Below, piece by piece: positions 1 to 7,454 of a stretch of DNA of 64,000 nt. Where the stretch lies: assembly GCA_903902745.1 (NCBI GenBank), contig CAIUWA010000022.1:56881-120880 (forward strand), given 5' to 3'. Each line of letters starts with the position of its first letter. Positions within the stretch are counted from its first letter, which is position 1. A program made the position numbers and the translations under genes. The stretch comes from an uncultured Opitutia bacterium (lineage in GTDB: Bacteria; Verrucomicrobiota; Verrucomicrobiia; Opitutales; Opitutaceae). Below the pieces are notes generated by a model, which saw nothing but the letters and a program-made list of their open reading frames with translations, had not been told where the DNA came from and did no database searches.

Positions 1-9
1 CGAGTTTGT

Positions 10-414
10 TCACCCGCCAATGGTAGGGGCCAGCGGCCGCAGGTCGAGCAGGCGCCGCACCCGGGACACGAGTTCCCTTGGACTGAAGGGTTTGGTCAGG
101 TAGTCGAGCGCGCCGAGTTCGAGGCCCAGGCTCTGGGCGTCCGTGGTGGCCCAAGCCGTCAGGATGACGATGGGAATCGTGGCCGTCGCGGCCTGGCGCC
201 GCAGGATTTCGCAAACCGCAAAACCGTCGACATCGGGCAGCATCAGGTCGAGCAGGATGAGGTCGGGGGGTACCAGCCGGATGGTTTCGAGCGCCTCGCG
301 GCCGCAGGAAGCGGTCATCACGCGATAGCCGGCCTTGGTGAGGTGAAAGTGCACCAAGTCGGTGACATCGCGTTCGTCATCCACGCTGAGAATGGTTGGA
401 GGCATTGGCTCCAC
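10..414 (-). CDS. Receiver-only response regulator (CheY-like)
   Basis: A 134-residue protein that is one receiver domain with no output domain. It shows the acidic pair in VDDE (residues 11-14), the phospho-acceptor Asp56 in LLDLMLPD, the switch Thr87 in ILTAW and the conserved Lys108 in TKPF. Such proteins take phosphate from a histidine kinase and pass it on or act by protein contact. The stop (TGA, read from the minus strand) lies inside the window, so the gene is complete. It is divergent from the parA remnant, with about 210 bases between them. The cognate kinase is unknown; the hybrid kinase near 17-20 kb is one candidate by inference only. Confidence 0.88.
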   Translation of the reverse strand: MEPMPPTILSVDDERDVTDLVHFHLTKAGYRVMTASCGREALETIRLVPPDLILLDLMLPDVDGFAVCEILRRQAATATIPIVILTAWATTDAQSLGLELGALDYLTKPFSPRELVSRVRRLLDLRPLAPTIGG

Positions 415-625
415 AGGTTCAGCCCGCCGGATGACAGGCTGATGACAGAACGGTTACATCCCGGTGAACTCTGTCCTTGGGTCACGGTAGGCGCTCGCCC
501 GGTGGATTTTGCGCGGGAATGAAAAAAATCATGAAAGCCCCGGCCGCTTTTTTTTGGCTCGCGCGTCGGGGCCGGGGTGCCATCTTCAAACAGCTCAGGC
601 AACGCTTCTTAACGTTTTTCACTGG

Positions 626-1521
626 ATGGCACGCAAGATCGCTTTCATCAACTATAAGGGTGGCGTCGGCAAGACCTCGCTCATCGTCAACACGGCCGCT
701 TGTCTCGCCAAGCAGGGCAAGCGTGTCCTGCTCTGCGATTTTGACACGCAGTCCAACGCCAGCATCTGGCTGCTCCGGCTCGACCGCTGGAACAAGATCA
801 ATGCGACCGGCGACGGCGCGATCTACTCGATCTTCGATCCCGGCAAGGTGCAGCTGAAGGACATTATCATCAAGGACGTCGTCGAGGGCAAAGCCGGCGA
901 GAAGCTCCTGCCCGGCCTCGATCTCGCGCCGACGACGTTCAACCTTGTCGACCTGGAAAACGAATACACCGGCGACCCAAGCGGCCGGCCTATGTCATCT
1001 TTGCCGAGCAGCTCGCCGCGGTCGACGCGAGCTACGACTTCATCCTCTTTGACTGCCCGCCGAATATTTTGCGCGCCTCGCAGTGCGGCGTCTTTTCGGC
1101 CAACGAAATCTATGTGCCGTCGAACCCCGACGCGCTGAGCCTGATCGGCTTCACCCTGCTGGTGGAGAAGCTCGGCAACTTCCACCAGCTGTCCGCCAGT
1201 TTCCGCAAGTCGTCGATGGGCGTGCCCGCGCAGGTGCAGGGCTTGATCTTCAACTCGATCAAGACCGGCGTCGACATCGAGGTGCCCAAGATGCGCATGC
1301 AGCTCCGCCTGAATCAATTTCGCTCGGCCAAGCGCGTCGGCCAGAACGCCAAGATCTTCGACACGCAGATCCGCGACGCCATGGTCGTGCGCCGCGCGGT
1401 CACGCTCGGCCTGCCCGTCATCCTCGTGGGTGACGCCACCGAGGAGTCGGCGCAGGACAGCGTGGTCAGCGACTATCGCAAGCTCGCCACCGAGATCATC
1501 CGTCAGGGCGCCCAGCTTTGA
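626..1521 (+). pseudogene. ParA/Soj-family ATPase with a one-base frameshift
   Basis: The N-terminal part starts at ATG 626 (MARKIAF) and carries the deviant Walker A box KGGVGKT and the Walker A-prime region LCDFDTQSN. After the codons for TGD (ending at 976) the frame is lost. Coding continues in the other frame as KRPAYVIFAEQLAAVD, then the Walker B-like LFDCPPN, and runs to the stop at 1521. One missing base in the C run at 976-978 explains the shift; restored, the protein would be about 298 residues, normal for the family. ParA ATPases position DNA, plasmids or protein clusters. No ParB is nearby; two unknown proteins follow in the same direction, so a cargo-positioning role is possible. 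It may be a sequencing error or a real lesion. Confidence 0.8.
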
Positions 1522-1591
1522 TCGGCATCGGGGCGCCGTTTTTTCCGCCGTTTCCCTTCACCGCCAAACCAACGTCCTCACCACCGCCGCC

Positions 1592-2431
1592 ATGCCCGTC
1601 AAATACACTGCCAAGGAATGGGACGAAGTGCGCACCGCCTTCGCCTCCTCCATCATGGTCAACACCGCGCTCAGCAGCCTGGCGCAAAATCTCGACGGCC
1701 CCGACTGGCCGGTGAAAGGGAAGGAGGAGACGCCGGCGAAGTACATCGACCTGCCGTATGATGAAATGCTGGCGCTGCTCATCCTCAAGGGCCAGCCGGC
1801 GGCGAAAGCCGACCAGCTGATCGGCATGCTCAAGGACACGCTGGCGTTCGACAATCCGTTCGGCGACATGGTCGCGCAGGCCGAGGCGGCGGAGAAGAAG
1901 GACAACCAGCTGCTCAAGAACATGGCGCGGCTGGAGATTTCCGAGGCGTTTCCCATCGCGCTCACGGCGCTCGGGCCGGACACGCGCGAATTCTGCAAGC
2001 TGGAAAAGCTCACCACGCTGGGCGAATTCGCGGTCTTCGCGCAGGACATGTCGCAGAACGTGATTGTCGGCGGCGATTTCCGCCGGCTGCTCAATTCCCT
2101 GTCGCACATCGACGAGCACACGCTGGCCGAATGCCTGCCGTTTCGTCCCGGGGCGAAGGGCCTGCATTTGTTCGAGGCGCTGGCGCAGGCCGCGTCCGCT
2201 CCCGTGCCGGCCGAGCGCGCGGCGGCCGCGGGGGAGTGGTTCAAGGCGGAGCTGGAGGCGCTGAAACTGGACCTGGCCACCGGCGGTTCGCTCACCCGGC
2301 ATCTCGTCGTGCTCGGCAACCCTGCCCGCGAGGCCAAGGTCACGGAACTGCTGAAGCCCCTCCTCGGCACGGTACGCGGCGCGACGGGCGAGAAGAAATC
2401 CGGCTTCTTTTCCAAGCTCTTCAAGAAATAA
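1592..2431 (+). CDS. Hypothetical protein next to ParA
   Basis: A 279-residue protein from ATG 1592 (MPVKYTAKEWDEV). No family was recognised. It looks soluble and largely helical, without a signal peptide or membrane segment. The middle has an acidic/lysine-rich helix and the C-terminus ends in a basic tail (KKSGFFSKLFKK) that could contact membrane or nucleic acid. It starts about 70 bases after the ParA remnant and is followed six bases later by a coiled-coil protein, so the three probably form one operon. Function is unknown. The longer reading upstream of 1592 overlaps parA in another frame and was not used. Confidence 0.72.
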   Translation: MPVKYTAKEWDEVRTAFASSIMVNTALSSLAQNLDGPDWPVKGKEETPAKYIDLPYDEMLALLILKGQPAAKADQLIGMLKDTLAFDNPFGDMVAQAEAAEKKDNQLLKNMARLEISEAFPIALTALGPDTREFCKLEKLTTLGEFAVFAQDMSQNVIVGGDFRRLLNSLSHIDEHTLAECLPFRPGAKGLHLFEALAQAASAPVPAERAAAAGEWFKAELEALKLDLATGGSLTRHLVVLGNPAREAKVTELLKPLLGTVRGATGEKKSGFFSKLFKK

Positions 2432-2437
2432 TCCGTC

Positions 2438-3145
2438 ATGCCGGACGCGCCAGGTCCCCCGAGCCCGATCAAGTTTCCCGTCCGGCCCACTCACACCGGT
2501 CCCGCGCTGGCCTTGCCCCGCCGGCGTCCGACCTCCGCCCTGGAACTTTCGGCGGCCTCGGCCGAGGCGCGCAAGCAGATCGCCCAGATCGTCTCCGTCA
2601 CGCGTACGCCCTGGGGCGGAGAAAGCAAACTGCTGAACGCGGAGCAGGTCGAGGGGCTCGAACGCTCCCTGCGCGCCCTCGAGATGCGGCTGGTGGAGCG
2701 GGAGCGGGCGGTTGAGGAAATGGAGATGAAGCAAATTGAGCGCGACCGCGACCTGGCGGAGATGGAGGCCCTGCTCATTGCCCGCGAGCAGCTGATGGCG
2801 GCCACGAAGAAGAAGGCCCCCGCGGCAAAGGCGGTCGTTTCCAAGGAGGAGCAGGCCGCCCTGGAACAGCTCAAGGCCGCGCTCGACCAGCAGGAGGCGT
2901 CGCTCAAGGAGCAGAAAGCGGCGATCACCGAGCGCGAGCGTTTCATGGAGGAGAACGAGTCCAAGCTTTTCGAGAAGATGATGCAGCAGCAGGAGAAGGA
3001 AACCGAGCTGGAGCAGCGCGCGGACGACATCGCCAAGCGCGACAAGAAGCTGCGCGAGCGCGAGGGCGCGCTCGACCCGCAAGTGGCGGCGGCGCAGAAG
3101 GCCCAGGACGAGGCCGCGAAGAAATTCGACGAGTTCAACGAATAA
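2438..3145 (+). CDS. Coiled-coil protein, unknown function
   Basis: A 235-residue protein. The first ~45 residues are Pro/Arg-rich and probably disordered. From about residue 50 to the end it is a nearly unbroken heptad-rich helix full of Glu, Lys, Gln and Ala (for example LVERERAVEEMEMKQIERDR), interrupted near residues 122-130 by an Ala/Lys/Pro linker. No signal peptide is seen. It starts six bases after the preceding gene. With the ParA-like protein it may form a scaffold or positioning system, which is inference from context only. Low-complexity coiled coils give no reliable family assignment. Confidence 0.7.
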   Translation: MPDAPGPPSPIKFPVRPTHTGPALALPRRRPTSALELSAASAEARKQIAQIVSVTRTPWGGESKLLNAEQVEGLERSLRALEMRLVERERAVEEMEMKQIERDRDLAEMEALLIAREQLMAATKKKAPAAKAVVSKEEQAALEQLKAALDQQEASLKEQKAAITERERFMEENESKLFEKMMQQQEKETELEQRADDIAKRDKKLREREGALDPQVAAAQKAQDEAAKKFDEFNE

Positions 3146-3231
3146 GTCGGCTGGATGGGCACCGGCGGCGGCCGGAGGGGTCTGCACTTGACCCGACGCG
3201 GGCGAATCAACTGCCTCGCGCGTTTCCCTTG

Positions 3232-3720
3232 ATGACATCCCTTGCGCGCCGGCTGCTGCCCGGTCTCCTGCTGGTCTCCTTCCCGGTGATGCTTTCCGCC
3301 CAGGAGACGGCGCACATCAGCCTCGGAACGGGAATGCTCGGGGTCCTGGATAAAGACCGGACCCTCAATTTCTCCGCCGACTACCGCTTTGCCGCCAAGG
3401 GCCCGGTGCAGCCCCGGCTGTTGGCGAGCTGGGCGACCGACGGGTCGCGATTGCTGGGTGCCGGCCTGCTTCTCAACCTCGATCTGGCGGCCCGTTGCCG
3501 CCTGACCCTGGGCTTTGGCCCGGGGTATTATGAGCGCAACCGCGGCCGTGACCTCGGCTCCACGGTCGAGTTTGTCAGCACGGCGGAGTTTTCCATCGCG
3601 GCCGGCCGCCAGCGGCGGATCGGCCTGGCCGCGGGGCACATCTCCAATGGCGGCCTGAACGGCAAAAATCCCGGCACGGAGACCCTGACCGTGTTCTGGT
3701 CCTTGCCGGTGGGGCGCTGA
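3232..3720 (+). CDS. PagL-like lipid A 3-O-deacylase (acyloxyacyl hydrolase)
   Basis: A 162-residue protein with a signal peptide (basic start, hydrophobic core to about residue 23, SAQ cleavage-like site), then alternating short beta strands of a small outer-membrane barrel. The C-terminal motif GHISNGGLNGKNPGTET matches the PagL active-site region, with His136, Ser138 and Glu150 as the likely triad. Known PagL enzymes remove the 3-O-linked acyl chain of lipid A in the outer membrane. ATG 3232 is preferred over the TTG just before it. It precedes a putative barrel protein. Family assignment rests on this one motif region and on size. Confidence 0.72.
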   Translation: MTSLARRLLPGLLLVSFPVMLSAQETAHISLGTGMLGVLDKDRTLNFSADYRFAAKGPVQPRLLASWATDGSRLLGAGLLLNLDLAARCRLTLGFGPGYYERNRGRDLGSTVEFVSTAEFSIAAGRQRRIGLAAGHISNGGLNGKNPGTETLTVFWSLPVGR

Positions 3721-3800
3721 CTAGAGCTTGCCCCCGCCCCTGATTCCCAAGACTTTTCTTGAACCTTGCGGCTCTTCCCGCTGTCTTTGCCCGACCCTAC

Positions 3801-5036
3801 ATGATGAATAAACGTTTCCTTGTGCTGTGCCTGCTCACTGCCACCGCTGTCTATGCCGAGGAGGACTCAGCCCCGGAGCCGCCTTCGAACCTGTTCTTCG
3901 ACACGGATGTATATATTTACGAGCCGAAGTTCACCCTTTCCTATGGCATGCGCTCGCTGAGCGGAGCGAAGTCTTCCTTCAGCGGCACCGCGATGATCAC
4001 GGATCCATCCCAGCATCTCGCCGGGGTGACTGGGACGGGTGAGAACCGCATCTATCATGATGGCGCTGTCCGGGTCGATCCCCGCGGAGTCTCGGTGGAT
4101 GACGGCAACGGTGGCAGCGTGAACGTGCCCATCACGCCCGACGGCAAGACGAACAGCTGGGGCTTTGGCGAGGCGAAGCAAATCCTGCCCGATGGCACCA
4201 TTGCGATGCACAGCTACACCGCCAACGTCATCGATGCCGGACAGCGCGAGAAAAACCCGGCCTCCACCTATGGGGCCGAGGTCACCCTCACCCGGGACTT
4301 GGGCAGAATTGCCGCCCGCTTTGACTGGAGCCTGGCGACCGGACTCAGCCTGAACGACATTCACTCCTCGATGACGAACAAAGAGCGGGCCACCATCACC
4401 ACGGTGACCGATGCCTATTCGCTCGGCGGCGCCCCGGCCCCTGTCCCGCCATATAACTCTCCCTCGACCGCCTCGGTGCCGCTGATCGATGCCTCTGGCA
4501 ACCCGGTCCTCAACGCCGATGGCAGCGGACAAACCGTCAGTGTCGATAACTCCACGCTTCTGGGCAGCGAGCCGGATACCCGTACCACCACGACCACGGT
4601 CGATACGACCAGCGTGACGAACCGTTACCATCTCAAGGGAGCCTACTTTACCTTTCGCGCAGGCCCGTCGATTGTCATCCCGGTGACAGCCAGCCTGCGT
4701 GCCTCCTTCAGTGCCGGGGCGGCGCTGGTTTATGCGGGGACGACTTATTCGGTGGTGCAGGATTTCGTGCCGGACACGGGCTCGGAGATCGTCTCGACGG
4801 TCTCGGACACGGAAAACCGGCTGCTGCCGGGCTTCTACGCCAATGCCAGCATGGAATACTGGCTGTCGGCGCGGACGGGATTCTATCTGGGTGCGGTCTA
4901 TCAAAGCAGCGGCAGTTTCACACAGACGATCGTCTCGAATGGTTCACCCGGCCTGCCCAACACCGCCAACTACGCGACGAAGGTCGACCTGAGCAGCCTG
5001 CAGGGCTTTCGCTTCGGGGTGAACTACCGGTTCTGA
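3801..5036 (+). CDS. Putative outer-membrane beta-barrel protein
   Basis: A 411-residue exported protein. MMNKRFLVLCLLTATAVYAEE is a clean signal peptide, and the mature part opens with an acidic stretch. The body is rich in Thr, Ser, Gly and aromatic residues in alternating-strand patterns, with long polar loops, one Thr-rich around 270-290. The last residues (FRFGVNYRF) end in Phe, the usual C-terminal signal of outer-membrane barrels. ATG 3801 is chosen because the longer reading adds 14 residues before the signal peptide. No specific family was recognised. It may be a porin-like or adhesion-related protein. Confidence 0.68.
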   Translation: MMNKRFLVLCLLTATAVYAEEDSAPEPPSNLFFDTDVYIYEPKFTLSYGMRSLSGAKSSFSGTAMITDPSQHLAGVTGTGENRIYHDGAVRVDPRGVSVDDGNGGSVNVPITPDGKTNSWGFGEAKQILPDGTIAMHSYTANVIDAGQREKNPASTYGAEVTLTRDLGRIAARFDWSLATGLSLNDIHSSMTNKERATITTVTDAYSLGGAPAPVPPYNSPSTASVPLIDASGNPVLNADGSGQTVSVDNSTLLGSEPDTRTTTTTVDTTSVTNRYHLKGAYFTFRAGPSIVIPVTASLRASFSAGAALVYAGTTYSVVQDFVPDTGSEIVSTVSDTENRLLPGFYANASMEYWLSARTGFYLGAVYQSSGSFTQTIVSNGSPGLPNTANYATKVDLSSLQGFRFGVNYRF

Positions 5037-5049
5037 GCGAGGGCAGGGC

Positions 5050-5190
5050 GTGTCGCAGCCGAGGGAACGAGGCTGTTACCGCGGTTTCAATAATTCCATA
5101 GCCGCGGCCGATCGGGCGCGCACAAGGTGCGCCCCTACAAGGAACGGGGCAGGGGCGTGGCTCCTCCCACGCCCAATTGGCTTTAGCCGC
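5050..5190. repeat. Intergenic palindromic repeats
   Basis: The gap between two convergent genes holds CCGAGGGAACGAGGCTGTT, which recurs near 16122 with one change, followed by two short hairpins: GGGCGCGCACAAGGTGCGCCC (split here only by its loop) and GGGGCGTGGCTCCTCCCACGCC. Such hairpins could end transcription from both sides. Nothing coding is seen here. Confidence 0.55.
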
Positions 5191-5244
5191 TCTCCGCGGC
5201 CAAGCTTGGCGAGTGCATGGACCGGCCTGCGGACCAGCGGGCCA

Positions 5245-7053
5245 TCAGGCCGCGGCCAGATCGCGCAATACGGCGTCGACGCTGCGCAACCGTCCGGCGG
5301 GGAAGAACCCGTTGATCCGCGTGATCACCTGCTGGATGATGCCATCGGGGCAGGACGCGCCGCCCGTGATGAGCACCCGTTTGGGCCCGGGTAGGCCCTC
5401 CGCCTTGCCCGCCACAGCTTGAGCGACGGCGGACGAATCGGCGCCGGCGGGCCAGAGCGGGCGTGACTCGGTGTAGCCCTGGCCGCCGCCGGAGTAAACA
5501 TAGTGCTCCACGGTGTCGCAGGAGAGGATGCTGTGTTCGGACTGGATGAAGAACGCCTTGGGCCCGAGGCGCTGTTCGCACAGCCGGAAAAGCTGGTAGG
5601 TGTTCGAGGAGTTCCGGCCGCCGATCACAAACGCCGCGTCCAGCGGCTCGGCCAGCGCCCGGCTGAGCGCATCCTGGTTGACCTGGGTGGCGTAGCACAG
5701 GGTGTCGCGGCGGCTGCTGCCGCCCAGATGCGTGTCGTCGCTGAACTTGGCGCGATACACGGCGCGCAGGTGCTCGATGATGGCCAGAGTCTCATTCATC
5801 AGCAGCGTCGTCTGGTTGACGACGGCCACCCGCTCAAGATGCCGGTTTACGTCGAAACCCGGGGTGTGCCGCCCGGCAAAGAGTTCGTAAAAGCGCGCGC
5901 GGACCGCCGGGTCCGGGCTGGCGATGATGGCGCCGAGTTGATGCGTCTCCTCCAGGTTGCGGACGATGACGGCCTGCGCGTGGCGGCGGGTGTTGGAGAA
6001 CGTCGCCTTCGTTTCCTCATGCTCATGCTTGCCGTGGATGATGACGGTGTAGCCTTCGCGGCCGTAGGTCCGCGCCGCCTTCCAGACTTTTTCCACGAGC
6101 ATGCAGGTGGCGTCATACTGGCAGACGGGAATGCCCTTGCGCACCAGCCGGGCCTTGTCCTCGTCCGTGGCGCCGAAGGCCGGGGTGATGACAATGTCGT
6201 CGGGATTCAGAGTGTCCCAGAGAAGCGGGCTCTGGTTCGCCGGGGCCGCGGGAGCGGTTGAAGTCACCGTGGAGGCCGGGGCCCCGATGCGCCCGTCGGT
6301 GGCGTAAGGCGTGCCACGGTCGGTCTGGAGATAGCGCAGGCCGCGACGCAACAGATCCTCGTTCACAAACGGATTGTGGATGAGTTCCGAGAGCATGAAC
6401 ACGCGTCGGCCGGGATTCTCCGCGAGCGTCTCGTAGGCGCGCTCGATGGCGTTTTTGACGCCGAGGCAGAAGCCGAAGTGGCTCGGGATCACGTGGTGCA
6501 CGGCACCGAAGTCGAGCGTGACGGGCGCCGCGGCCGAGCGCTCCTGCTGGCGGGCGAGCGCCTTGATCGCGGCGCAGAGCTGCGACTGGTAGAGCGCGCT
6601 GGCCGTGGGGTCCTGCGCGTAAATCGAGGTGTTGCGCTCCTTTTCCGGGCGGAACTTGTAGATGAAATCGTTTTCCCCAAGATGGAGATAGGGTATCTCA
6701 ATGAGATAGGGTTCCAGCTCTCCCAGAATTCCGGCGAGGGCGGGAGCTGTCACGTCGGCCCGGGCCGCGAGGTCATCCAGGGCGTGAAAGGCAATCTCGG
6801 GCTCCACCGCCGGCCCGGCAACCTGGACGAAAAGCACGCGATAGGACCGACCATCGGCGGCGGCAGAGAAATATTCCACCGGCGTGGTATGCCGGGGAAA
6901 CGCCGATTCCAGCCGGGCGGTCGCCATCGCCAGGTCGGCCCCGGTGAAGGCGAGCCCGGCCTGGCCACCGACGAGGCGCACGGCGAGCTGATTACCCGGA
7001 TTGAACGCGAGAATGCAGCAGAGGGCGGGACTTTCGGCGGCGGCCGGAGACAT
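5245..7053 (-). CDS. ispH: 4-hydroxy-3-methylbut-2-enyl diphosphate reductase with long N-terminal extension
   Basis: Last enzyme of the MEP isoprenoid pathway, reducing HMBPP to IPP and DMAPP with an iron-sulfur cluster. Cluster ligands are visible as Cys196 (GFCLGVKNAIERAYE), Cys317 (YDATCMLVEKVW) and Cys568 (GGASCPDGIIQQV). The catalytic-type Glu347 lies in HEHEETKAT, His226 in ELIHNPFVN, and the substrate-contact region is GGRNSSNT. HEET and the following pattern resemble plant/cyanobacterial IspH more than E. coli IspH. At 602 residues it is far longer than the usual 300-400: residues 1-185 precede the catalytic core and were not recognised, and residues about 249-277 form an Ala/Pro/Thr-rich insertion. 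The ATG at 7053 is the first start in a continuous frame. Confidence 0.9.
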   Translation of the reverse strand: MSPAAAESPALCCILAFNPGNQLAVRLVGGQAGLAFTGADLAMATARLESAFPRHTTPVEYFSAAADGRSYRVLFVQVAGPAVEPEIAFHALDDLAARADVTAPALAGILGELEPYLIEIPYLHLGENDFIYKFRPEKERNTSIYAQDPTASALYQSQLCAAIKALARQQERSAAAPVTLDFGAVHHVIPSHFGFCLGVKNAIERAYETLAENPGRRVFMLSELIHNPFVNEDLLRRGLRYLQTDRGTPYATDGRIGAPASTVTSTAPAAPANQSPLLWDTLNPDDIVITPAFGATDEDKARLVRKGIPVCQYDATCMLVEKVWKAARTYGREGYTVIIHGKHEHEETKATFSNTRRHAQAVIVRNLEETHQLGAIIASPDPAVRARFYELFAGRHTPGFDVNRHLERVAVVNQTTLLMNETLAIIEHLRAVYRAKFSDDTHLGGSSRRDTLCYATQVNQDALSRALAEPLDAAFVIGGRNSSNTYQLFRLCEQRLGPKAFFIQSEHSILSCDTVEHYVYSGGGQGYTESRPLWPAGADSSAVAQAVAGKAEGLPGPKRVLITGGASCPDGIIQQVITRINGFFPAGRLRSVDAVLRDLAAA

Positions 7054-7187
7054 GGGGCGAAAGGCAACATGGCCCCTGCACGGGGGTCAAGTTAGGCAGA
7101 GGTTGGAGCCGGCTGGACTGGGGTCGTCACGATGGCGCCGAACTTTGGGACTTATTGGGCCGATGGATACAATAGGTCCTCCATGAC

Positions 7188-7439
7188 CTAGGCTTCGTCT
7201 TCGCCTTCGCTCTCATCGTCGAAGGCGCCGCTGGCAAACTGGACGCCAAAAAAATCCTCGTCTTCCAGGATCGCCATCACTCCCTCTGTCGCATTTTTCC
7301 GGCTGGCCGGGTCCAGGCCGGAATAGTCGGCCGCGAGCAGCTCGGCGATGCCCGCTCGGGCCTTAGCGCGGTCGCTGGTGCCGGCGAGGAACTCCTCAGC
7401 CTGGCTGGCGATCTCTTCGATGAGGAGACGAAGATCCAT
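7188..7439 (-). CDS. Small acidic hypothetical protein
   Basis: An 83-residue protein starting at ATG 7439 (MDLRLLIEEIASQAEEF); a TTG five codons upstream is possible. It is helical and ends in a strongly acidic tail (DDESEGEDEA). There is no signal peptide or membrane segment, and no family was recognised. It follows the TPR lipoprotein gene by 15 bases on the same strand, so the two are probably co-transcribed. The length, clean start and position support a real gene, but coding evidence is modest. Confidence 0.55.
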   Translation of the reverse strand: MDLRLLIEEIASQAEEFLAGTSDRAKARAGIAELLAADYSGLDPASRKNATEGVMAILEDEDFFGVQFASGAFDDESEGEDEA

Positions 7440-7454
7440 GACGGAAACCGGCAA

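Noticed and set aside
415..625. A small gene or RNA between the receiver gene and parA
   Set aside because: Only short frames without start signals or family features were seen. An A-run followed later by a T-run looks like ordinary intergenic DNA.
3229..3231. TTG start for the PagL-like gene
   Set aside because: An ATG follows immediately (3232) and gives the same signal peptide.
1496..3238. 580-codon minus-strand open frame
   Set aside because: Antisense to the two unknown proteins; its Leu/Arg-rich composition mirrors the Glu/Lys/Ala-rich coiled coil on the plus strand.
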